NCBI RefSeq assembly: GCF_030160715.1
Contig: NZ_BSOW01000008.1
Location: forward strand, 1-64,000
DNA: 64,000 bases
Direction of reading: 5' to 3'
DNA from: Bradyrhizobium iriomotense
GTDB taxonomy: Bacteria > Pseudomonadota > Alphaproteobacteria > Rhizobiales > Xanthobacteraceae
In this document: piece by piece, positions 24,832-34,683 of the stretch
How the letters are laid out: every line of letters begins with the position of its first letter
How positions within the stretch are numbered: position 1 is the stretch's first letter
Notes under the pieces: model-generated
Database searches by the model: none
What the model saw: only the letters and a program-made list of their open reading frames with translations
Told to the model about the DNA's origin: nothing
Position numbers and translations under genes: made by a program

Positions 24832-25737
24832 TCAGTCGAGCGCGCCCGCGTCAGCCTTCGCAACGAGCGCGTCGACGACGGCGCGGACTTTTGGGACCAG
24901 ATGCCTGGTCCGCGGCCACACGGCGTGAATCTCGACCTTCGCTTTCGAATATCCCGTCAGGAGTGGCACGATCGTGCCGTCGGCGATCGGCTTGCGTACA
25001 AGCGAAGCCGGCATTTGGGATAGTCCACATCCTGCGATCGTGGCCGCAACAATGGCATCGCCGTCGCCGACCTCATGTGTCGCGGGCGGCGTTACACTGA
25101 TCGCCTCCCCTCGTTTGTCGACAAAGGACCAGACAGTGCCTCTTCTGTAGCCGACAATACACTTGTGCGATTGCAGGTCGTTTGGATGCAGGGGAGAGCC
25201 ATGAGCCTGAAGATAGCGCGGTGAGGCGCAGAGCACGAGGTTCTGCTCCGTTAATCGCCGGGAAATGAGACCGCTGCAGTCGCGCAGCTCTCCAAACCGG
25301 ACCGAAAGATCAATCCCCTCTTCCACCGGGTCGATGATCCGGTCGGTAAAGGTCATCACCAATCGCAGGGCTGGATGCGCCTTGGCGATATCGAGCAGGA
25401 GAGGAAGCAGAACCAGTCTCCCAAAGGCGGCCGGCATGTCGATCCGCAGTTTCCCGCTTGGCGTGCCATGCTTGGAAGTCAGCGTGCGTTCCGCGTCACC
25501 AATTTCGTCAAGGGCGTGGGCACAACTGGCGAAGTAAGCCTCGCCGTCGGGCGTCAAGCTGAGATGGCGGGTGGTACGATAGAAGAGTTTGGCGCCGAGG
25601 CGCTCCTCAAGCCGAGCAATGCTCTTGCCGACGGCCGATTTGGTTATCCCGAGCTTTTGTGCGGCGGTTGTGAAGCTTCCAGTGCGAGCGGCTTCTACGA
25701 ATGCGGCAACCCCGGCTAATTGCTCCACGCGAGCCAT
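24832..25737 (-). CDS. LysR-family transcriptional regulator
   Basis: 301 residues from ATG 25737, with GGAG 6 nt upstream; the next start upstream is a TTG inside the palindrome. The N-terminal winged helix (VAAFVEAARTGSFTTAAQKLGITKSAVGKSIARLEERLGAKLFYRTTR) is of the CrgA/DsdC-like group. The effector domain is complete. The gene is convergent with SDR 3 and divergent from a second LysR. The palindrome GTAGA-N7-TCTAC touches its start and recurs 117 bp upstream of TIM-barrel gene 1, suggesting autoregulation and control of that gene. Confidence 0.88.
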   Translation of the reverse strand: MARVEQLAGVAAFVEAARTGSFTTAAQKLGITKSAVGKSIARLEERLGAKLFYRTTRHLSLTPDGEAYFASCAHALDEIGDAERTLTSKHGTPSGKLRIDMPAAFGRLVLLPLLLDIAKAHPALRLVMTFTDRIIDPVEEGIDLSVRFGELRDCSGLISRRLTEQNLVLCASPRYLQAHGSPLHPNDLQSHKCIVGYRRGTVWSFVDKRGEAISVTPPATHEVGDGDAIVAATIAGCGLSQMPASLVRKPIADGTIVPLLTGYSKAKVEIHAVWPRTRHLVPKVRAVVDALVAKADAGALD

Positions 25738-25738
25738 T

Positions 25739-25773
25739 GTAGACTCCAAGTCTACTCTGTTCGGAAAACAGAG
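25739..25773. promoter_or_regulatory. Two adjacent operator-like palindromes between divergent LysR genes
   Basis: GTAGACTCCAAGTCTAC (25739-25755) is a GTAGAC/GTCTAC dyad matching the site at 4720-4736 in 15 of 17 positions. Directly beside it CTCTGTT (25755-25761) pairs with AACAGAG (25767-25773). The first overlaps the Shine-Dalgarno of the LysR gene at 25737, so binding would block its expression. Confidence 0.6.
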
Positions 25774-25887
25774 GCATTTTTCCCAGTGTCATTCTACTGT
25801 AGCACTAGTGGCAGTCGCAATCGCCCGCAAGGCGGGATGATGAACAGAAAAAGGCGACGTTAATCGAGGAAACACCCGGAGCAGGCC

Positions 25888-26802
25888 ATGGACCGGTGGA
25901 ACGAAGTCGAGGTGTTTGTTAACGCCGCCGAGCTCGGCAGTCTCACCCGGGCGGCTGAGCAGCTCGCCATCTCAACCTCTGCCGCAAGCCGCTATCTCCT
26001 GGCGCTGGAGGAGCGGCTGGACGCTCGCCTGGTCCATCGAACCACCCGCCGTCTCCATCTGACTGAAGCGGGCGAGCAGTTTTTTCTACGGGCGAAAGAC
26101 CTGATCTCGAATATGAAGGAGGCCGAGGCTTCGGTAAGCGAGACGGCCATCAACCCGACCGGTACCTTGCGAGTCACCGCCTCCCTGTCCTTTTGTTTGA
26201 GGCACCTTGCACCTCTGGTACCGGAGTTCACACGCCAGTATCCTAATATCTCCGTCGATATCGTCGCCGCCAACAGATATTATGATCTCATCGACAACGG
26301 CATCGACCTTGCGATCCGGACTCGGCAGTTCGAGGCGGATTCCTCGATCACGATACGCAAGCTGGCCGAAACGCGCCGTTTGCTAGCCGCATCCCCAAGC
26401 TATCTAGAACAGCATGGCAGGCCAGAGACGCCATCCGATCTTTCTCGACATAAGTTCTTGCTCTATACGCTCGCGGACAAACCCTACGAATTTCGTCTCA
26501 GCAAGAATGGCAAGGAAGAGGTCGTACCGGTTCGGCCGTTGCTCTCGGCGAACGATGGCCAGATCATTCGCGCAGCCGCACTCGATGGCCTCGGAATACT
26601 AGCGCAGCCAACCTACATCATCTGTGACGACTTGAGAGCTGGACGATTGGTCCGCATATTGGACGACTGGGACCTTCCAAGGCTCACGATGAATATCGCA
26701 TTCCCCACGAAGGCACACCTTCCAGCCAAAGTGCGTCTATTTATCGAATTCCTGATCGCTCGCTTTCGGGAGAAGGACTACGAAAAGCACTGGAACGCGT
26801 AG
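25888..26802 (+). CDS. LysR-family transcriptional regulator
   Basis: 304 residues. The winged helix reads VEVFVNAAELGSLTRAAEQLAISTSAASRYLLALEERLDARLVHRTTRRL. The effector domain runs from about residue 90 (GTLRVTASLSFCLRHLAPL) to residue 300. It has the same architecture as the remnant at 10752-11204, which aligns with its residues 20-110. Divergently oriented from the LysR at 24832-25737. It probably controls part of the catabolic block, perhaps via the shared promoter motif; target unproven. Confidence 0.88.
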   Translation: MDRWNEVEVFVNAAELGSLTRAAEQLAISTSAASRYLLALEERLDARLVHRTTRRLHLTEAGEQFFLRAKDLISNMKEAEASVSETAINPTGTLRVTASLSFCLRHLAPLVPEFTRQYPNISVDIVAANRYYDLIDNGIDLAIRTRQFEADSSITIRKLAETRRLLAASPSYLEQHGRPETPSDLSRHKFLLYTLADKPYEFRLSKNGKEEVVPVRPLLSANDGQIIRAAALDGLGILAQPTYIICDDLRAGRLVRILDDWDLPRLTMNIAFPTKAHLPAKVRLFIEFLIARFREKDYEKHWNA

Positions 26803-27702
26803 ACTTCGTTCACGATGGACGCGAGCTATTAGACATAAGACCACTCTCGTGCCGCCTGCGTTAGTGGATCACACTCCAGCCGCATCGATCCGCTGTCCAC
26901 CTGGGTAACAGAGTAGCAGGCATGGAATTTCGGCCACAAATACAATTTCCAGCAGGCAATGGAAGTCACTGAATTTCTGGATCTCAGTGCTCTGTTAGAA
27001 TGCAATTAGCCAATATCGAATTAGCAGCAGTTGCCACTGGCACTACAATCTTAGCTTGTATATCTTACAATCCGATAATTGTCCTTATCGGAAATGTTCG
27101 GCCGGGCCTCCTTCCCGCGCGCTTCGCCGAGACTACATTTGCGACCCGTCGCGGTTCGATTCACGGGTGCGCTACCAATGCACGCTGCGAAATCTCTTCA
27201 CCCTGGGTTGCAATCGAGCCGCGCGATGTGCAGTGAGGGAGTCTTCGCACCGTTAGCGCTGGCCCTTCTCCCCTGCGCTCAGAAATTTGGCCGCGGATCA
27301 GGCGCAGCCCACCAACTTGGGAGGCCTGCTCACATTGGCTTTCTCAAGTTTTTTCTTGATCTCACCGCTGCACACTTCGTGCGCACGCCGCCACCAATTG
27401 AAAAAGTCGTACCCTCGCTCCAATCCAACATTCGGAAATGTAAGCTAACCGCGGCCAAGAAGATCGAGGCTGATCAACAATGTCCGCTTTGCGCCAAAAC
27501 CTGCCGGTGCTCGAAGCTAAGCTTTGGGCCCGGCCTTTCTGTACGATCCAACGCGCTGCGATACTCCATGAGTGAAGACACAATGGATTTTGGAACGCTA
27601 CTGGGATAAGCCAAGCCCACTTCTTCGGTCAGGATTCTCAACGCGAAGGAAGCGAGAACACACGAGCAGACCACGCTAAACTACGCGATGGCAGCAAGCC
27701 GC
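26803..27702. other. Gene-poor stretch
   Basis: Overlapping frames on both strands (the longest is 176 codons near 27079-27609) show no family, no Shine-Dalgarno and unlikely composition. A short dispersed repeat related to 27974-28024 and 34684-34733 begins near 27480 (TGTCCGCTTTGCGCCA). A T-arm-like GGTTCGATTC near 27153 does not fold into a tRNA. Confidence 0.4.
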
Positions 27703-27881
27703 ACTACTCCCACTCGATCATTTAGGAAGATGTTTCCGCGTTGATTTCCAAGCACAAATTCTCACAGCTGACGGATGAATGCCGACGGTATGCCCGCCCT
27801 AATTTTTCGATCTTGAGTTCACAGGAAACTTTACGAGGCTCTGAAGGACGGCACCTTCAACAAGTATCGGAATCAATCGAC
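27703..27881. repeat. 179-bp direct repeat, right copy
   Basis: Right-hand partner of 3151-3329, same orientation and same length. The minus strand ends M-I-E-W-E-stop (ATGATCGAGTGGGAGTAG), preceded here by an in-frame stop, so the coding remnant is decayed. Confidence 0.6.
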
Positions 27882-27973
27882 GCAGTAGACGTATACCAAG
27901 TCGGAACGGCCTCGTCGTGGCCTCTCGCCGCTTCCCGCCCGATACCGTCAATGGTCAGTCGGACGGGCCATTG

Positions 27974-28024
27974 ATGGTCCGGTTTGCGCCAGAAGCAGCC
28001 CTCCCCGCCAGGTCTCATTTTGAC
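27974..28024. repeat. Short dispersed repeat
   Basis: TGGTCCGGTTTGCGCCAGAA with the following GCAGCCC, CCCGCCAGG and TTTTGAC blocks lines up with 34684-34733. The first 30 bases also match near 27480. The stretch 27882-28215 holds nothing else recognisable. Confidence 0.45.
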
Positions 28025-28215
28025 CTCAAGCCGACCTCGGCAGCCCGATCCTCCCACTCACCACCCAAGGTCCGGCGGCGCCAGCAAGCGGCGGCCGATC
28101 TCGGTAAGGTCATCTGCCGTCCCGGAGAACGGGCTCACGTTTTCGCTCCGCGTTTCGGCTCTCTCATGCCGCCGGCATTGGCCGGCGTATTCAGCGGAAA
28201 CGGTCTCGTCTCGTT

Positions 28216-31200
28216 CTAGAGCAGTGTGAATTGAAAGATTGCGCCCCGAGGTTCATTTGCGCTCGCCCATATTCGTCCCCCGTGCGCTTCGACGATCGAA
28301 CGGCAAATTGATAATCCCATGCCCATGCCACCGGACTTGGTCGTGTAGAATGCGTTGAAGATTTGCTCAAGACTCGCCGGATCCAATCCCGGCCCCGAAT
28401 CCCGCAGGCTGACGAGCACGCCATTCAACCCATCTCTGCCGGTGCTGATCAGCAACTCCTGCGTCCCCTCACCAGCGCCGCTCATTGCTTCGACGGCGTT
28501 GACGATCAAGTTGAGGACCACTTGCTGCAGTTGGACCCGATCTGCTTGAATGAGCGGCAAGCCTTCCGCGAGTTCCGTCCGCACCGAGACGCCGTTCTTC
28601 ACCACTTCGGCACGGGTCAGGGCTATGACCTCAAGAACCGTCTCGTTGATGTCCGGGTCCTCCTTCCGCGGAGGCTTCTTCTTCATAAGAGCCCGGATCC
28701 GGCTGATGACGTCGTCGGCTCGCATGCCGTCGCTGACGATCCAACCGAGCGTATCCCGGACCTTCTCCAGATGTGGCGGTTGAGCATCGAGCCAGTTCAA
28801 GCCGGCCTGTGCGTTGGTGACAATCGCAGCAATCGGCTGTCTGATTTCATGGGCAATCGAGGCCATGAGCTGCCCCATCGTCGCGACGCGGCTCGCGTGC
28901 GCCAGCTCCGCCTGCACTTCGCGATAGCGGCGCTCGCTATCTCGTGCTTCGGCTTCCGCCTGCTTGCGTTCGGTAATATCATTGAAAAGGATTCCGACGC
29001 GTCTGCGCTTGGGGTCTTCGACCCGGAAGGCATAAACGTCATACCAGCGTCCGAGTTGTTTGGCTTCATTTTCAAAGCGCATCGGCTCGCCTGTCAGGGC
29101 GACCCTGCCGTAACTCTCGAACCAATGTTCTTCGTGCTGTGGCGCGATTTCGCGCATCCGCCTGCCGGCGGCATTCTTGATTCCTGTCTGCCGTTCAAAC
29201 GACGGGCTGATTTGCAAAAAACGGTAATCGACCGACTTTTCGTTCTGGTCGAACAAAACTTCAATCGTGCAAAAACCCTCGTCAATCGATTCGAACAACG
29301 TGCGGTAATTCTGTTCCGACTCGCGCAATTCCGTCTCGGCGCGCTTGCGCTCGATGAACTGACCGATTTGGCTGCCGACGGTTGCCAGCATATTGAGCAG
29401 CTCCTGATCGGGCTGCCTGATCTCACGACTGAAAAACTCGATCACGCCAAAGACCTCCCCACCGAGCAGGATAGGAAAGCCGATGGCCGCGTGCAGTCCT
29501 TCGCGTCGGGCGATGAGTCCGCGCGGAAAGTTTTGATCAGGAACGACATCAGGAACGTATTCGGGCTTAAGGCTGGACCACACCCGGCCCGGTAGTCCCA
29601 ACCCTGGAACGAAGGTGAACTCCCAACCGGCTCTTTCAAATTCCGGGACTTCTATCGACGCTTTATGCCAAAGCTCGACACAGCGCAGTGCCTCGGCCTC
29701 GCGGTCCACGCGCCACAGCGCGCCCACGTCCCATCCCAGACACTCGCCCATAGCCCGCAGTATTCTCGGAGTGGCCTCTTCGATCGTGACCGCTTCCGCC
29801 AAGATCTGCGCGACCGTGTGCTGCACGCGAAGGCGTTCCTCTGCGCGCTTGCGCTCCATCAAGTTGAGTACGAATGCGACACCTTGGTTGCCGCCTTCTT
29901 GGAAAGTAGCCGCGCCGATCAGCACGGGAACACGACTCCCGTCTTTCCGGAAATATTCCTTCTCGAACGGCTGCGAACTCCCGGTCATCTTCAACTCGGG
30001 CACCCAGCGTTGTTCATCGCGGTCAAGCCATTCCGGCGGCGTCAGCTCCGTCCAGCGTATGCGACCCGAGACGAGAGCCTCTCGGTCGTAGCCGATGATG
30101 CGGAGAAATGCGTCATTGGCCTCGATGATCCGACCGTCGAAATCCCAGATGACGATGCCGATGATATTGGCATCGACCAAGCGCCGAATCTTTGCTTCAC
30201 GCTCAGCCAGATCGCGGTACAAACGGTTATTCTCCAGCGCGATCGCCGCCTGCGAGGCCAGCAACTTCAGCGCCGCGATGCGGGCCGGCGCAAAGACGCG
30301 AGGAGTCAGGTTGTTCTCGAGATAGAGCATCCCGATGAGCTTGGCCCGGTTGAGCAAGGGCAGGCAGAGAATCGAACGAGCACGGTGCTGTTGGATGTAC
30401 GGATCCGCGGAGAACGGGTTCTGGGCCGCGGCATCATCGAGGATCACACTCTCCTGCGTGCGCAAGGCGAAATGTAGAACCGACTCCGGCAACATTGCTG
30501 CAGTTACGGCCTCCTCGTGCAGTTGCACGATGACCGCGTCGCCGCTGGTCGTGGCTTCTGCCGCGGTCCGCTGCTCAAGCCCTCGCGAAAGAATCAACAG
30601 GCCGCGCTCGGCGCCCGCCTGAGTGATCGCGGTGCGTATGAGCGTGTCGATGAGCTTATCCAGCATGATCTCGCCCGAGACGGATTGCGAAACCTTGATC
30701 ACGGTCGCGAGGTCGAGGTGTTCGACCGGGGTGCCGATCGTGCCCGTCGCAGCGGGCACCAGTACTTCCTTGCGAAGGTGCGGATACATCTCGTCGAGCT
30801 GCCGCACCTTGCCAAGGGCACCCCAACGGAGATAGCCATCGCGCGCGCTTGCTAGATACACGCGCGCGAACTCTTCGAACCCGCGCGCCGCGTAGAAGCG
30901 CGCGGCCAGTTCGTATGCAAGCGCTTCGTTGTGAACAAAGCCGTTTGCGCGCGCCGAGTGGAGCGCTTTCTCGTATAGACGCTCGGCCTCGAGCTCCCGG
31001 CCTTCGATCCGCGCGATCTCGGCTCCTACAAGCGCGGCGCGGTTCTCGAAATTCTCCGGGCAATTCGCTGCCCAGATCTCGAGCTGTCGGTGGTGCGCGG
31101 CTAGAGGCTCCAAATGCTGCTGCCGCTCGCCGGCCGGTGCGATGTCCCACGATGAGGCGCGCGAGAGCGCGCCATAGAAGTGATACTCGGCCGTTTCCGG

Positions 31201-34200
31201 GTGTGACAGTGACGGCCAAGGCAGCGGTTGCGCCCTCGACAAAGCATCGACAGCAGCCTCATAGTCGCCGGCAAGAAAGCGTGCCTGCAGCTTTCGTATC
31301 CAGTACCAGCTTTCGGGAAGCCCCAATGCCGGGTGACTTGACAGATGGCGCTCAAACGCACGTTCATCGAACCTCCCGTCGTCAAAGGCACCGAATTTCG
31401 TCGTTAGGCCACGCAACGTCCGGATCAGGGCGAGTTGCGCGGTGATCCAACCGACGACAAGGCCAAACCGGAATTTCTGCGCAAACTCGAGACCTCTTTC
31501 CGCTTCGCTTTGCGCCTCTACGAGCGGATCGCCTGCCATGAGAAGATTGGTGTTCAGCTGGGCACAGCCGTATCCCGCATAAGTGAGATCGCCGACACGG
31601 TCTGCGATTTCGAACGCGCGACGCAGGAGATCACGGCCGGTCCGGACATGTCTCGTCCAGGGCACGATGAACCCGAAAACCTCGAGCGTCCTCCCCTGGA
31701 AGCGCTTCAGCTCCGGTTTTTCAACGAGCTCACAGCCGAGCCGGCCAAATCGAAATCCGGCATCGTAGTTGCCGAAATACGGCCCGGCCAACATGGCAAG
31801 CAGTTCATAGGCGGGACACGAGGCGTCGCTATGGCCGTGCTCGAGACTGAGGTTGACGGCTCTGCAGGTTGCAAGGGTCCCCAAATGGGACGATGTAAAG
31901 AAGGCGGGCAGTGCGATCCTTATCAGGACGTCCACTGTCGCGAGCGATTCCGGATCGCTCATCAAGGGTAACTCGACAAGCTCCTCGATCGTGCGGTTTC
32001 CGAGCTGCGACCAGATGCGCTCGTATTCGCGGCGCGCTTCCTCTTCTGTCGGATGCGAGGACCAGCCGATGCCCAGGTTCCGGAGGTAGTCCAGACCGAC
32101 TGCTATGGCGCGGTCGTTCTGATCGATGGTCATATACAGATCCACGCGCAAACACGCCACGGTTGCTCGCTGGACCGTCGTTGCGGTCCGCCAAGCAAGC
32201 GCAGCCAGGCGCTCGTCCGCTTCCGTCAGAGCGCCCGTCACGAACTCGCATTCGGCCCGGTCCAGCTCCAGCTCGAAGATCAGTTCGGGCCGGCGCTCCC
32301 ACGAGTCTTCCGGCAGCAGCGCCGCGCCCGCGGCAAGATAGGTGAGCGCCGAGGCATAGGCGGTAGAGGCCTTGGCGCGCTTGCCTGCGATCAGGTTGAG
32401 CTCGGCCAGCCGCTCGCGCTCGTCCGGTGCCGTGATCAGTGTGGCGCCACGGTTGAGGTGATTGACAGTGTCGAAGATCGCTTCCTCGCGTTTCTCAGGA
32501 GGGATGTGCGCCGCGAGCAGTCTTCCGATTCGAAGATGCGCTTCGCCGCGCAACTCCTCCGGGATCAGCGAATATGCGGCTTCCTGAACGCGATCGTGGA
32601 CGAACCGGTAGCCGCCGGCCAGACGCTCGACAAACTCCTGGTGGACGGCCGGCTGCAGGGCCGCGTGCACGTGCTTCTCAGACGTCCCGTGGACGAGCGA
32701 AAGGGTCTTGATCTCGGCGATGTTGGCGAGACAGGCCAGGCGCTGCAATGCGTTCTGCGTTTCGATCGGCAGGCGAGAAAACTTACCGACCACAAGGTCC
32801 ACGACGTTGTCCGTGTATCGCTTGGAGTGAATGCGGTCGAGATCCCAGGACCAGTTCGCAGCATCATGATCGAAGGCGAGCATTCCCTCGTCGGCGAGCG
32901 AAGAAATGAACTGAACGGCAAAGAACGGATTACCACCCGTCTTCTCATGCACGAGTTGAGCGAGCGGCGCGGCGCGCTTCGGCTCGCAGCGCAGCGCGTC
33001 CGCCATGAGCTGCCCAAGGTGCTCACGAGCGAGGGGTGCAAGCGTGATCTCCGCCACCTTTCCGCCAGCGGCCTTGATCGCGTCGACCGTCCGCATCAAC
33101 GGATGGGCGGCAGTGACTTCGTTGTTACGATACGCACCGATCAGCAAGAGATGCTGCAGATCCGACCGTGCCAACAGATCCTCGAGCAGATCCAGCGTCG
33201 CCGCGTCGAGCCATTGCAAGTCGTCGAGGAAGAGGGCCAGGGGATGTTCCGGCCGTGCAAAGACACCGATAAGTCGCCGAAACACCAGCTGGAAGCGCCG
33301 TTGCGCGTCCTGTGCCGCAAGCTCAGGAACAGGTGGCTGTTCTCCGATGATGAGCTTTAACTCTGGGACGACGTCGATCATGAGCCGTCCGTTCGGGCCC
33401 AGCGCCTCCTGCAGGGCGTCGCGCCAACCGCTTAGCTCGGCGTCGCTCTTGCCGAGAAGAGGTCGGACGAGGCTCTGAAAAGCCTGAGCGAGCGTCACAT
33501 ATGGAATGTCGCGCCTGTACTGGTCGAACTTGCCGGACGCAAAAAGGCCGCGTTGCGGCACGAGCACCTTGTGCAGCTCATGGACGACCGAGGACTTGCC
33601 GATGCCGGAATATCCCGAGACCAGGACAAGCTCAGGCGAGCCGCTCTTGACGACGCGATCGAAGGCGGCGAGCAACGTCTCGACCTCGCGCCCTCTCCCG
33701 TACAGCTTCTCGGGGATCACCAACCTGTCCGGCGCGTCGTTGTCGCCGAGCGCAAACGGGTCGATGCGCCCCTGATGCTCCCATTCGGCCAGACAGCGCC
33801 GAAGATCGCCCTCGAGGCCGGCGGCAGTCTGGTAACGCTCCTCGGCGGCCTTGGCGAGCAGCTTCATGATGATCTGGGAGACCGCGGCCGGGACATTCTC
33901 CAACCGCTCGCTCGGTGCCACCGGCTTTCTGGCGACGTGGCAGTGCACCCATTCCATGGGATCGGACGCGCTGAACGGCAGTGAGCCCGTGAGCATTTGG
34001 TACAGCGTGACACCCAGCGCGTAGAGGTCGCTGCGGGAATCGATCGAGCGGTTCATGCGTCCGGTTTGTTCGGGCGCCATGTAGGCGAGCGTCCCCGCAA
34101 TCGACTCGGGTGGATCGGGCGCCTGTCGCTCGCGCAAGCGCGAGGCGAGGCCGAAGCCGGTGAGCCGCACGTCGCCGCCCGCGCCGGTCACCATGATGTG

Positions 34201-34638
34201 GGCGGGCTTGAGGTCCTTGTGGGCGAGACCGCGCTGGTGGAGCTGACCCAGGGCCGAAGAGATGCCGATGGCGAGGCGCAGGAATAGTCCCACCTCCATC
34301 GGGCCGCCGAGCAGCGCGGCGAGCGGTTCACCCCCGGAGTCCTCGAGCACCAGCATAGTCCGCCGGCCATCGCGCCTGAGGTCCAGCGGCCGCACCGCCC
34401 AGGCACCGTCCAGCTCGTCCTTCAATCCGAATTCGTGGTCAAGGCGATCGAGGCTGGCGGGCGTTGGGTGGTCGGCGGCGGGCCGTACGGCCAGCACGGC
34501 CTTGCGCTGGCCGTCGGCGTCCAGCCTCCATTCCCGGCAGACGACGCGTTCGCTGTCCTGCCACAACACCCGGAGACCGCTGTCCCCACCAGCGCCGAAC
34601 TTGGATGATGGGTTCATATGCCGGAGTTTATCACTCAC
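28216..34638 (-). CDS. Giant kinase-like/AAA ATPase/GAF-PAS/histidine kinase fusion
   Basis: 2140 residues (GTG at 34638; an ATG at 34617 is the alternative). Order: eukaryotic-type Ser/Thr kinase-like domain (about 20-290), AAA ATPase (about 305-640; Walker A GYSGIGKSS at 342-350, Walker B LFLDDLQWLD), a long TPR-like helical region (about 640-1330), GAF (about 1370-1510), PAS, GAF, PAS, then histidine kinase with H1930 in SIAHEIRQPIAAI, the N-box near 2047 and the G-box DSGPGLD. In the kinase-like domain the catalytic loop is HKDLKPAH (139-146, N replaced by H) and DFG is TGFG (160-163), so it may bind but not phosphorylate protein. The histidine kinase looks active. No signal peptide; cytoplasmic. 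No response regulator adjoins it. Confidence 0.9.
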   Translation of the reverse strand: MSDKLRHMNPSSKFGAGGDSGLRVLWQDSERVVCREWRLDADGQRKAVLAVRPAADHPTPASLDRLDHEFGLKDELDGAWAVRPLDLRRDGRRTMLVLEDSGGEPLAALLGGPMEVGLFLRLAIGISSALGQLHQRGLAHKDLKPAHIMVTGAGGDVRLTGFGLASRLRERQAPDPPESIAGTLAYMAPEQTGRMNRSIDSRSDLYALGVTLYQMLTGSLPFSASDPMEWVHCHVARKPVAPSERLENVPAAVSQIIMKLLAKAAEERYQTAAGLEGDLRRCLAEWEHQGRIDPFALGDNDAPDRLVIPEKLYGRGREVETLLAAFDRVVKSGSPELVLVSGYSGIGKSSVVHELHKVLVPQRGLFASGKFDQYRRDIPYVTLAQAFQSLVRPLLGKSDAELSGWRDALQEALGPNGRLMIDVVPELKLIIGEQPPVPELAAQDAQRRFQLVFRRLIGVFARPEHPLALFLDDLQWLDAATLDLLEDLLARSDLQHLLLIGAYRNNEVTAAHPLMRTVDAIKAAGGKVAEITLAPLAREHLGQLMADALRCEPKRAAPLAQLVHEKTGGNPFFAVQFISSLADEGMLAFDHDAANWSWDLDRIHSKRYTDNVVDLVVGKFSRLPIETQNALQRLACLANIAEIKTLSLVHGTSEKHVHAALQPAVHQEFVERLAGGYRFVHDRVQEAAYSLIPEELRGEAHLRIGRLLAAHIPPEKREEAIFDTVNHLNRGATLITAPDERERLAELNLIAGKRAKASTAYASALTYLAAGAALLPEDSWERRPELIFELELDRAECEFVTGALTEADERLAALAWRTATTVQRATVACLRVDLYMTIDQNDRAIAVGLDYLRNLGIGWSSHPTEEEARREYERIWSQLGNRTIEELVELPLMSDPESLATVDVLIRIALPAFFTSSHLGTLATCRAVNLSLEHGHSDASCPAYELLAMLAGPYFGNYDAGFRFGRLGCELVEKPELKRFQGRTLEVFGFIVPWTRHVRTGRDLLRRAFEIADRVGDLTYAGYGCAQLNTNLLMAGDPLVEAQSEAERGLEFAQKFRFGLVVGWITAQLALIRTLRGLTTKFGAFDDGRFDERAFERHLSSHPALGLPESWYWIRKLQARFLAGDYEAAVDALSRAQPLPWPSLSHPETAEYHFYGALSRASSWDIAPAGERQQHLEPLAAHHRQLEIWAANCPENFENRAALVGAEIARIEGRELEAERLYEKALHSARANGFVHNEALAYELAARFYAARGFEEFARVYLASARDGYLRWGALGKVRQLDEMYPHLRKEVLVPAATGTIGTPVEHLDLATVIKVSQSVSGEIMLDKLIDTLIRTAITQAGAERGLLILSRGLEQRTAAEATTSGDAVIVQLHEEAVTAAMLPESVLHFALRTQESVILDDAAAQNPFSADPYIQQHRARSILCLPLLNRAKLIGMLYLENNLTPRVFAPARIAALKLLASQAAIALENNRLYRDLAEREAKIRRLVDANIIGIVIWDFDGRIIEANDAFLRIIGYDREALVSGRIRWTELTPPEWLDRDEQRWVPELKMTGSSQPFEKEYFRKDGSRVPVLIGAATFQEGGNQGVAFVLNLMERKRAEERLRVQHTVAQILAEAVTIEEATPRILRAMGECLGWDVGALWRVDREAEALRCVELWHKASIEVPEFERAGWEFTFVPGLGLPGRVWSSLKPEYVPDVVPDQNFPRGLIARREGLHAAIGFPILLGGEVFGVIEFFSREIRQPDQELLNMLATVGSQIGQFIERKRAETELRESEQNYRTLFESIDEGFCTIEVLFDQNEKSVDYRFLQISPSFERQTGIKNAAGRRMREIAPQHEEHWFESYGRVALTGEPMRFENEAKQLGRWYDVYAFRVEDPKRRRVGILFNDITERKQAEAEARDSERRYREVQAELAHASRVATMGQLMASIAHEIRQPIAAIVTNAQAGLNWLDAQPPHLEKVRDTLGWIVSDGMRADDVISRIRALMKKKPPRKEDPDINETVLEVIALTRAEVVKNGVSVRTELAEGLPLIQADRVQLQQVVLNLIVNAVEAMSGAGEGTQELLISTGRDGLNGVLVSLRDSGPGLDPASLEQIFNAFYTTKSGGMGMGLSICRSIVEAHGGRIWASANEPRGAIFQFTLL

Positions 34639-34683
34639 GAGCCAGCATGACGATGTCCTTTCTCGACCTCGTCATCAGCTCGA

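Noticed and set aside
27140..27200. T-arm-like GGTTCGATTC suggesting a tRNA
   Set aside because: Neither strand gives a matching T-stem, acceptor stem or anticodon arm.
3151..27881. guaA integration site
   Set aside because: Only the last four residues before the stop (IEWE) agree with GuaA; the sequence before them does not, so an attachment site is not claimed.
32053..33360. Long frames opposite the giant kinase gene
   Set aside because: The minus-strand protein is continuous over 2140 residues with clear domains; the opposite frames are shadows.
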